This document shows, piece by piece, positions 1-5,269 of a DNA stretch of 5,269 bases. This DNA is from JABCPE02 sp963518845 (GTDB taxonomy: Bacteria > Bacteroidota > Bacteroidia > Flavobacteriales > Weeksellaceae), in contig CAUQKV010000052.1 in NCBI GenBank assembly GCA_963518845.1, positions 1-5,269 on the forward strand, read 5' to 3'. The notes under the pieces were generated by a model that worked only from the letters and a program-made list of their open reading frames with translations, ran no database searches and was not told the DNA's origin. A program made the position numbers and the translations under genes. Numbering within the stretch: position 1 is the stretch's first letter; every line of letters begins with the position of its first letter.

Positions 1-1
1 G

Positions 2-862
2 GAAGAATTTGAGTCAGAGCATAATACATTTGCTTCAATGAAAATTAAAAACAGTTTAATCTCTCCAAGTGGAAGTTCCAAGCAAGTCATAGAAGCCGTC
101 GAATTTCTTACAAAATTTAAAATGGGATGGTATAGCTCAATAAATTCCAAAGGTAAGGAAATTAAGACCTTTGGAGGCCTTATAACCGCACCTACTTATG
201 ATGAGCGAGGGTATACTTCTTTCTTAATCAGCAGTTATTGGCTCAAAAAACTTATTGTAATTCCTGAATATAATCCAACATTATATAATTTAGTTTATAA
301 TATTAGGAATAACAAACATGTTATTTTCGCGATTTGGCTAGCAAAAATACCTTATGAAGAAACTACTTTGAAACTAGACACTTTTAACGAAAAATTTGGA
401 ATAAATTACTCCACAACTAAAGATTTTTGTAGTAAATTTTTGAAACCAATAAGACAAAATCTAGACAGGTATAATCAAACATCATTTAATTATAGCATAG
501 ACAAGAATAAAATTCATATAAAACCATATGCAACAAAAAGAATTCAAGATGATAGTATTTCTGAAGAAACTCAAGATGCCACTTTGGTGAGACAAAGATT
601 ACGATATTTCATGAGAAGACATCAATTATCAGAAAATGAAATAACTCATCTTACATACCACTATAAAAATATAGTAAATAGCAGAAATTTATTAGAAGAA
701 GCTTATAAAGAGTTTGTAAAAAACAATAGAAGAAATGGTAAAAAAGCAACAGAATTTATTGGTCAATCATTCTTGCAAAAATTTCAGGAATATATCATTA
801 TTTTGTATAGACAAACTCATACAGGGAAAATACTTCCAGAAGGATACCCCAAAATACTCTAA
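2..862 (+). CDS. Plasmid-type replication initiator (Rep_3/RepB-like), 5' truncated by window edge
   Basis: Probable iteron-binding replication initiator; such proteins bind direct repeats at an origin, help melt it and recruit helicase. The first in-frame ATG is at 38, but the frame stays open to the left edge (12 more codons, EEFESEHNTFAS), with no evident ribosome site before that ATG, so the true start probably lies outside. Numbering from ATG 38, residues about 15-70 look like the end of a first winged-helix domain (FGGLITAPTYDERG then a short strand). Residues about 68-165 look like the second winged helix: YNPTLYNLVYNI helix, then FNEKFGINYSTTKDFCSKFL and IRQNLDRY, ending in a strand pair DKNKIHIKPY. 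The first half of winged helix 1 is thus missing from the window. A basic, helical C-terminal tail of about 100 residues follows (RQRLRYFMRRHQ, NNRRNGKK). The family call rests on fold-like pattern and on the iteron array 33 bp downstream, not on a database match. A RepB-like protein with another DNA-binding role is the main alternative. Confidence 0.72.
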   Translation, partial: EEFESEHNTFASMKIKNSLISPSGSSKQVIEAVEFLTKFKMGWYSSINSKGKEIKTFGGLITAPTYDERGYTSFLISSYWLKKLIVIPEYNPTLYNLVYNIRNNKHVIFAIWLAKIPYEETTLKLDTFNEKFGINYSTTKDFCSKFLKPIRQNLDRYNQTSFNYSIDKNKIHIKPYATKRIQDDSISEETQDATLVRQRLRYFMRRHQLSENEITHLTYHYKNIVNSRNLLEEAYKEFVKNNRRNGKKATEFIGQSFLQKFQEYIIILYRQTHTGKILPEGYPKIL

Positions 863-894
863 AAAATAAAAATGATATACAGATGATAAATAAC

Positions 895-1072
895 TCGGAA
901 TTCCACTCCCCTAAGGAGTTCAAAATTTCCTCATTTTCGGAATTCCACTCCCCAAAAAATTCTAAAAATACTTTATTCGGAATTCCACTCCCCTTGAAAA
1001 CAAGGGGGTTTCGGAATTCCACTCCTCTCATTTTCGGAATTCCACTCTCCTATTTTCGGAATTCCACTCCCT
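895..1072 (+). repeat. Iteron-like array of six direct repeats
   Basis: Six same-orientation copies of TCGGAATTCCACTCCCC start at 895, 937, 977, 1011, 1034 and 1056. Copies 1-3 are identical over 17 bp. Copies 4 (ending CCTC), 5 (ending CTCC) and 6 (ending CCCT) differ only in the last bases. Start-to-start distances are 42, 40, 34, 23 and 22 bp, so the last three copies form a tight tandem with a period of about two helical turns, as in iterons, and the first three are at about double that. Each copy contains the palindrome GGAATTCC followed by a directional C-rich tail. The repeats are about 59% G+C in strongly AT-rich surroundings. They fall in all three reading frames, so they are not a coding repeat. 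Position just after the rep-like gene suggests binding by that protein; this is inference. Confidence 0.88.
990..1007. repeat. Perfect hairpin overlapping the end of iteron 3
   Basis: CCCCTTG (990-996), an AAAA loop (997-1000) and CAAGGGG (1001-1007) form a perfect 7-bp stem. The left arm uses the CCCC tail of the third repeat, and the right arm lies in the spacer before the fourth. No T-run follows, so it is not a typical terminator. It may act as a cruciform or single-strand structure in the origin, or be incidental. Confidence 0.5.
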
Positions 1073-1082
1073 TCAAAACGAG

Positions 1083-1369
1083 CTCTATCTCTCTTAAATA
1101 AAGGAATAAACGGATTTCTTAAAAGTATATTAAAATATAATAAAAGTCTTTTTTATTTTTAAAAGGAAAATAAAAGTTAAATAAAAGTTAATAAATATAA
1201 ATAAAAGTCCAAGAAGAGATCATTTATCTTAGGATGGGATTTTCTTTAAAGAGTTAATTTTTATATTATTTATATATTGTTTGGTATTTATTATACTTTA
1301 TATAAATGATTAAATATGATTTAAAATTAAAAAATAAATGTTTATTTTTGTTTTAGTTTTAAAAACAAC
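1083..1369. other. AT-rich non-coding stretch; candidate DNA unwinding region with phased WTAAAAGT motifs
   Basis: No credible gene is seen here. The sequence is almost entirely A and T. ATAAAAGT occurs at 1140, 1170, 1181 and 1201, and TTAAAAGT at 1119. The distances of 21, 30, 11 and 20 bp are all near whole helical turns, which would place the motifs on one face of the DNA. Lying directly after the iterons, this is where an iteron origin would have its unwinding element. I see no clear DnaA box (TTATNCACA-like). The right end also carries the candidate tssF promoter. The origin role is inferred from layout only. Confidence 0.4.
1320..1350 (+). promoter_or_regulatory. Candidate Bacteroidota-type promoter of tssF
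   Basis: TATTTTTG at 1343-1350 fits the Bacteroidota -7 box TAnnTTTG exactly. Nineteen bases upstream, TTTA at 1320-1323 matches three of four positions of the -33 box TTTG. Transcription would start roughly at 1355, leaving a short leader of about 15 bases before the ATG at 1370. In DNA this AT-rich, chance matches are common, so the call is tentative. A weaker alternative is TTTG at 1280-1283 with TATAAATG at 1301-1308. Confidence 0.35.
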
Positions 1370-3181
1370 ATGAATCAAGACAGGATTAAGGACAGAATAT
1401 TGCGCAGAGCATCGCGGTTATGGGGATATAATGAATTAGAATCAGAAAATTCTTTTGATCCAATAGTAGGTTTATTATTGTCTGCTGTAGCATCTGAACT
1501 GGAGCGTTTGGGTTTCGCTTTGGAAAGTTCTAATTCTCGTATGATAGAGCGCATTCTAGAACTTTTATTTCCAGAGAATATATCAGGAGTTCATCCAGCT
1601 TATTCATTGGTTCAAGTATCGCCGCAAGATGACAATCCTTCACTATCTTTGTATGATTCTTTTAAAACAACTAAAAATATTGTAAATATATTTAATCCTT
1701 CTGAGAACACCCTCAAAGATATTTATTTTTCTCCAACAATAGAAGCCCAACTTCATAAAGCAAAGGTAGAGTATATTGCCTTTGGAAATGATTTAAATAA
1801 AATAGAAAGTTATTTTTTTACAGAAAGGATTGGCAGAGCAAATCGCCCATTAAAATCTGGCGAATTATGGTTGGGAATCCGTTGTTTTAAAGAAAAAAAT
1901 ATAGAAAATCTACAATTTTATATTGATATCAATAATTCTTATCAAAAAGAATTCTTTTTTTATCATCTTAAGCAAGCCAAAATTTATTTTGGAGATAAGG
2001 AAATGCAATTTGAAGAGGGGTACAATGTAGAACTAAAAAATATTGATTTAGAAGGGATTATATCTAAAAATTATCATTATTTATCACAAATTTATAGTGA
2101 AATAAATGATTTTTATAAGCCTTATTTTTTTACTTTGAAGGAAAAAATATCTCTTGCAGAACAGACAGAGAAACCCATTATTTTTAGAGAGAATTTTCCT
2201 GAACATCAATTATCTGATGCAGAAGATATTATATGGTTAAAATTAGAATTTTCGGAGATGCTCACTAGTGAGGTATTTGAAAATGTAAGTTTTAACTTAA
2301 ACTGTTTTCCTATTGTAAATATAAAAAATACACGATTATTTCGAAGAATGAATGGAAAGCTCGATATAGTCTCTATACAATCAGATGACCATTTTCTAGA
2401 TTTAGATTATGTAAAAAATGATGAAGGAGATAGACTTGACCTAAAAAATGATAATCAAAGAATAAATGTTGTGCTTAGGCGAGGAGGAGTGGCAAGATTT
2501 GACCAAAGAAATGCTTCAGAACTATTACAATATCTTCTGGAACTGATAAAAGATGAATCAGCCGCTTTTTCAAGTATTGGTGGAGATATGACACGAGAAA
2601 CTCTCAGAAGTATTCAGCAAAATGTGGCAGCATTAGAACAACTCTCTAAAGAGAAAAATTTTGTTCAAACAAGTAATCCTTACCTTGTTATTTCATCTGC
2701 TAATGGAGAAGCTCTTTCATGTGATATTTCATATTGGTTGACAACAGGTGAGGAAGGTAATGATATTAAACCAGGAACAAACCTAGAGATAGATAATAGT
2801 AAGTCTTTGTCATTTTCAAAAGCAGTGATGCTAAAGTCTTCATTTGGGGGGCGTAAAAGTTTATCTGTTCAAGACAAAATTTTGGAATATCGTAGTTCTA
2901 TGCTCAGTAGAGGACGGATAGTTACAGCTGCAGATATTAAAAATTTTGGAAATAAACATTTTAAACAGACTATTTCAGGAATAGAGATAAAAAAAGGAAC
3001 CAAAAAAGAGGTTTCTAATAAAGGTGGATTTACCCGCACAATAGATGTTTATATTACTAGAAATCAGAGTTCTCAACCTCCTTTATCAGAAACTGAATGG
3101 CAATATTTGTGCGATAGTTTTTTACTTTATCTAGAAAAAAATTCAGCAAACATCTACCCTTATAGATTGATTAACAAATAA
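1370..3181 (+). CDS. tssF: Type VI secretion baseplate protein TssF (Bacteroidota type)
   Basis: TssF is a baseplate wedge protein; with TssG, TssK and TssE it forms the cytoplasmic platform on which the Hcp tube and TssBC sheath assemble. The 603-residue length is usual for the family. The N-terminus carries the most recognisable part: LWGY at 17-20, FDPIVGLLLSAVASELE at 29-45, RMIERILELLFP at 57-68 and HPAYSLVQVSP at 75-85. Near the C-terminus RSSMLSRGRIVTAADI (508-523) matches the conserved arginine/VT/D pattern of TssF tails. No signal peptide or membrane segment is seen, as expected for a cytoplasmic protein. The ATG at 1370 puts the conserved N-terminal helix at the expected place; the leader is A-rich with no Shine-Dalgarno. 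The gene is intact, stands alone between an origin-like region and a convergent terminator, and has no tssG beside it. Middle residues diverge too much for motif calls. Confidence 0.88.
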   Translation: MNQDRIKDRILRRASRLWGYNELESENSFDPIVGLLLSAVASELERLGFALESSNSRMIERILELLFPENISGVHPAYSLVQVSPQDDNPSLSLYDSFKTTKNIVNIFNPSENTLKDIYFSPTIEAQLHKAKVEYIAFGNDLNKIESYFFTERIGRANRPLKSGELWLGIRCFKEKNIENLQFYIDINNSYQKEFFFYHLKQAKIYFGDKEMQFEEGYNVELKNIDLEGIISKNYHYLSQIYSEINDFYKPYFFTLKEKISLAEQTEKPIIFRENFPEHQLSDAEDIIWLKLEFSEMLTSEVFENVSFNLNCFPIVNIKNTRLFRRMNGKLDIVSIQSDDHFLDLDYVKNDEGDRLDLKNDNQRINVVLRRGGVARFDQRNASELLQYLLELIKDESAAFSSIGGDMTRETLRSIQQNVAALEQLSKEKNFVQTSNPYLVISSANGEALSCDISYWLTTGEEGNDIKPGTNLEIDNSKSLSFSKAVMLKSSFGGRKSLSVQDKILEYRSSMLSRGRIVTAADIKNFGNKHFKQTISGIEIKKGTKKEVSNKGGFTRTIDVYITRNQSSQPPLSETEWQYLCDSFLLYLEKNSANIYPYRLINK

Positions 3182-3182
3182 T

Positions 3183-3221
3183 TATATACTTATATTTTTG
3201 ATATAATATACAAAGTATATA
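3183..3221. repeat. AT-only-style inverted repeat after tssF
   Basis: TATATACTT (3183-3191) and AAGTATATA (3213-3221) are perfect 9-bp inverted arms around a 21-base loop, starting two bases after the tssF stop codon. The stem is weak because it is nearly all A-T. It might help protect or end the tssF transcript, but chance is a real possibility in such sequence. Confidence 0.3.
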
Positions 3222-3281
3222 TAGTTATTAATTATATATACTACATATAATAAATAAAATATAACAAATTAAAATAACAAA

Positions 3282-3312
3282 AAAGGAGCGAAAAACTAAT
3301 TTCCGCTCCTTT
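3282..3312 (-). terminator. Rho-independent terminator for tssBC, possibly bidirectional
   Basis: AAAGGAGCG (3282-3290) pairs perfectly with CGCTCCTTT (3304-3312), a 9-bp stem around a 13-base loop in which three further A-T pairs can form (3292-3294 with 3300-3302). Read on the - strand, it lies 15 bases after the tssC stop and is followed by a T-rich run, TTTTTTGTTATTTT, which is typical of an intrinsic terminator. On the + strand it lies about 100 bases after tssF and is followed only by TTTATAAAA, so termination in that direction is likely weaker. Confidence 0.8.
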
Positions 3313-3327
3313 ATAAAATGGTATATT

Positions 3328-4710
3328 TTATTTTTGTTCGTATTCAGTTTCCCATTGATTTCCTTCATCTCCTTTATGCCCATCCATTTTAATAAGGAAA
3401 TTTTTTGCAGGGAAATAAGGTTTCATATGAATATCGAGATGAACTCTGTCTTTTTGAACAGGATCTTGTTCAAATCTTCGGATTTCGAAGTTCTCTATCA
3501 GTTTTCCAGGCCCTGTGATGCTGTCCAAGAATCTTACAATTTGATTCATAATTTCTTTTCTGGTTACAGCAGTGAAGTTTTCAAATGCTCTTCGGTTAAG
3601 GAAATCCATCAGAACTTTGGTAACATAATCAAAAACCCTTACCACAGAGTAGGTCTGAAGCCCTAGATTATCTCCATTAAATAGTGTTTTTCCAGAGAAA
3701 GCCATCACTTTTCCATATTCATTCACCATAGGAATCAATCCTAAGTTTTCAAGGTTGGCAATTTCACTTTTCTTTAAGTCAAATTTTACTCCGTCCACTT
3801 CATTGATACCTCCAAATTTTTTCCCAGCAGTAACTTGGGACATTAGAGTTTTATATATTTTCCCAGCTAAAGCAGCAGAAGGTGGAACAAAAAGATCTTC
3901 CAACTCATCTATTTCTTCAAATCTTCCTCTACCTACCAGCCAGTTACAAGTCATAAGAACATTAGCTCTGTAAATATCACCTCCCGTTAGGTAAGCTTGA
4001 TCAAACATTTCCATAACATCATCAGGTTCATCTAAATGTTCGAAATCAGTAATGAGCATTACTTTGTTTTCGTGAGCAATTTTTGCCCATTTTTCTACTA
4101 CTTTATTAGATCCTAAATATCCTGGAATAACCAAAATTCCATAGTTATCTTTTAGGTCTAATCTATCATAATTGTTAGAAAGTTCAGCATGGATAGTATC
4201 AATAAAACGAGTGTTGTCCAAGTCTTTTAACTGATCCAAAGTAGCATTTACTACCGTAATATTTTTAACCTTATCAGCTTCTGTATTCTTGTAGAAAAGT
4301 CCTATGGTGCGGTAGTTAGTTTCTAGTTCTTTAGTAATTTCTACAGCTCTAGCAAGGTTTTTAGAAAGAAGATCTTCAGCAGACTTTCTTTGGTCTTCGC
4401 AATCAGCCACCATATCTGTCAGTACATCATTCTTATTGATGACATCTGCCCAAAGTTCAAGCGTTTTTTTCAAAGTTTCACGCTCTTTTTCTTTCCCTTT
4501 TTCAGTAAGGAAAATTTTTCTTCTGGCTTTTCTATCAGGGTTGATGTTCTGCACCCCTTCTATGGAGGTTTCTAATAAATCAAATCCACCGTAGCGAGCC
4601 AATTTTTCAAGGCTTTTCTCAATAGAAAGAGCCGATTTTTGAGTTTCATCACTAAATTTCTGTGAAATATTTTCAGAAGCAGAAGATGCTTGTTGTAATT
4701 CTTTTGCCAT
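3328..4710 (-). CDS. tssC: Type VI secretion sheath large subunit TssC (Bacteroidota type)
   Basis: TssC (VipB-like) joins TssB to build the contractile cytoplasmic sheath around the Hcp tube; contraction drives the tube and spike into a target cell. The protein has 460 residues, a little shorter than proteobacterial TssC at about 490-500. Residues 1-40 are a polar helical N-terminus. The stretch DNYGILVIPGYLGSN (188-202), MLITDFEHLDEPDD (218-231) and LTGGDIYRANVLMTCNWLVGRG (241-262) form the conserved core, and VPPSAALAGKIY (275-286) matches the family's PPS-x-x-x-AG motif. VVRVFDYVTKVLMDFLNRR (356-374) fits the C-terminal helical part, and MKPYFPAKNFLIKMDGH (429-445) the last strands. The ATG at 4710 is the only sensible start because an in-frame TAA lies 9 bases before it. 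It follows tssB after a 28-bp gap and ends at a strong terminator, so the two are probably one operon. Confidence 0.95.
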   Translation of the reverse strand: MAKELQQASSASENISQKFSDETQKSALSIEKSLEKLARYGGFDLLETSIEGVQNINPDRKARRKIFLTEKGKEKERETLKKTLELWADVINKNDVLTDMVADCEDQRKSAEDLLSKNLARAVEITKELETNYRTIGLFYKNTEADKVKNITVVNATLDQLKDLDNTRFIDTIHAELSNNYDRLDLKDNYGILVIPGYLGSNKVVEKWAKIAHENKVMLITDFEHLDEPDDVMEMFDQAYLTGGDIYRANVLMTCNWLVGRGRFEEIDELEDLFVPPSAALAGKIYKTLMSQVTAGKKFGGINEVDGVKFDLKKSEIANLENLGLIPMVNEYGKVMAFSGKTLFNGDNLGLQTYSVVRVFDYVTKVLMDFLNRRAFENFTAVTRKEIMNQIVRFLDSITGPGKLIENFEIRRFEQDPVQKDRVHLDIHMKPYFPAKNFLIKMDGHKGDEGNQWETEYEQK

Positions 4711-4738
4711 AATAGTTTAAACATTAAAAATGAGTGTG

Positions 4739-5188
4739 TTACTTATTCCCATCTAGTTCTTTGATGAGATTTTGCAGGGTATCAAACAAAGCTTTCTTTG
4801 CTTCTGGATCTTCCAAAGCTGCTTTCAGTATTTTGTTTGTTTTTAGTTGTTTGATAATCTTTTGGTATTGGTCTTTTTCGGTTTCTAGTCCAGCTAAAAA
4901 ACTGCTTTGAGCAGTAATTCCTTTTGTACCGAAATCCCCCAAGTTTCTAAACTGAAGATTTTCCATTTTTACAGCTCCATTAGCATCTTCAAAATCTACT
5001 TTGATTTCTGGCTTAAAATGACTGAAAACCGCCTCAATGGAGTTTAACCCTTCCACTAATTCTGGCTTTACAGGGTCATTTGCTGTAAGTTTTTGTGCTA
5101 GAAGTGTTCTGTTTTGAGGAATTTCAAAGATGGCTTCACTTGCATCTAATGGAACTTCATTTCCTCCAATGCCTTTACTTGATAACAT
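4739..5188 (-). CDS. tssB: Type VI secretion sheath small subunit TssB (Bacteroidota type)
   Basis: TssB (VipA-like) is the small subunit that pairs with TssC in the contractile sheath. From the ATG at 5188 the protein has 149 residues (MLSSKGIGG...). The frame also opens two codons earlier with a TTG at 5194; I prefer the ATG. Residues about 40-90 hold the conserved part: LNSIEAVFSHFKPEIKVDF, then MENLQFRNLGDFG, which resembles the 'F.. l.DF.P' region of TssB families. The C-terminal third is helical and charged (TEKDQYQKIIKQLKTNKILKAALEDP), consistent with the helix that packs against TssC. The identity is supported by the adjoining tssC in the usual B-then-C order. No membrane segment is present. 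No Shine-Dalgarno is seen; the leader is A/T-rich, as is common in Bacteroidota. Confidence 0.92.
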   Translation of the reverse strand: MLSSKGIGGNEVPLDASEAIFEIPQNRTLLAQKLTANDPVKPELVEGLNSIEAVFSHFKPEIKVDFEDANGAVKMENLQFRNLGDFGTKGITAQSSFLAGLETEKDQYQKIIKQLKTNKILKAALEDPEAKKALFDTLQNLIKELDGNK

Positions 5189-5228
5189 ATACAAATTTTT
5201 TAAAATCTATTCAAATTTCAAACAAAAC

Positions 5229-5259
5229 CAAATTTAAAAATAAAAATCTGAAACACAAT
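5229..5259 (-). promoter_or_regulatory. Candidate Bacteroidota-type promoter of tssBC
   Basis: On the - strand, TAAATTTG (5236 down to 5229) is an exact match to the -7 box TAnnTTTG. ATTG (5259 down to 5256), 19 bp upstream, matches three of four -33 bases. Transcription would start near 5222, giving a leader of about 34 bases before the ATG at 5188. A second overlapping pair exists: TTTG at 5232-5229, then 19 bp, then TAGATTTT at 5209-5202, but its leader would be under 10 bases. Confidence 0.42.
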
Positions 5260-5269
5260 ACCTTTTGTA

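Noticed and set aside
895..1072. CRISPR array.
   Set aside because: The repeats are only 17 bp, the spacers are short and uneven (about 5 to 25 bp), and there are no cas genes.
798..1101. Two small open frames (798-1031 on the - strand, 883-1101 on the + strand) running through the repeat array, with repeated peptides such as EFHSP, FGIPLP and FRNSTP.
   Set aside because: The DNA repeats are read in different frames within the same open frame because their spacing is not a multiple of three. The protein-level repeats are by-products of the DNA repeats, and no coding signal is seen.
863..1369. DnaA boxes or a standard chromosomal oriC.
   Set aside because: No TTATNCACA-like sites were found by eye, so the origin-like reading rests on the Rep/iteron pattern only.
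2261..2272. Perfect 12-bp palindrome CTCACTAGTGAG inside tssF.
   Set aside because: It is a single copy within conserved coding sequence and has no associated motif; a chance palindrome is the simplest reading.
2485..2494. Possible stray reverse-orientation iteron fragment (GGAGTGG) in tssF.
   Set aside because: It lacks the GGAATTCC core and is explained by codons of the tssF frame.
3334..4575. Three + strand open frames (3334-3666, 3755-3973, 4390-4575).
   Set aside because: They lie wholly opposite tssC, which is a clear family match over its full length. Their peptides are low-complexity antisense readings.

Overview
The window looks like AT-rich DNA from a member of the Bacteroidota, most likely a flavobacterium-type genome. 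The evidence is three core type VI secretion genes whose proteins resemble the Bacteroidota form (T6SS subtype iii), promoter-like sequences that fit the Bacteroidota consensus (about TTTG, 19 bp, TAnnTTTG), and the absence of clear Shine-Dalgarno sequences before the starts. The genus cannot be fixed from this sequence alone.

Layout. Positions 1-862 hold the 3' part of a plasmid-type replication initiator gene (Rep_3/RepB-like, two winged-helix domains). Its reading frame runs off the left edge. Positions 863-1369 hold no gene. The first part (895-1072) is an array of six direct repeats, consensus TCGGAATTCCACTCCCC, that looks like an iteron array. It is followed by a very AT-rich stretch (about 1083-1369) with five WTAAAAGT motifs spaced close to whole helical turns. 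Rep gene, iterons and AT-rich DNA in this order is the layout of an iteron-controlled origin. Positions 1370-3181 encode TssF, a T6SS baseplate protein, on the + strand. Positions 3182-3327 are an AT-rich convergent intergenic stretch with a strong hairpin terminator. Positions 3328-4710 (TssC) and 4739-5188 (TssB) are on the - strand and form a two-gene sheath operon read from a promoter near the right edge.

How the genes work together. TssB and TssC polymerise into the contractile sheath around the Hcp tube. TssF is part of the baseplate wedge from which sheath and tube grow. The window therefore holds one edge or segment of a T6SS locus, with tssF alone in its transcription unit and converging on tssBC, and tssG not adjacent on either side. 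The most notable point is that an origin-like module sits directly upstream of tssF. This could mean a plasmid-borne T6SS, an integrated plasmid or element, or a plasmid-type Rep/iteron locus kept in a chromosome. The window alone cannot decide between these.
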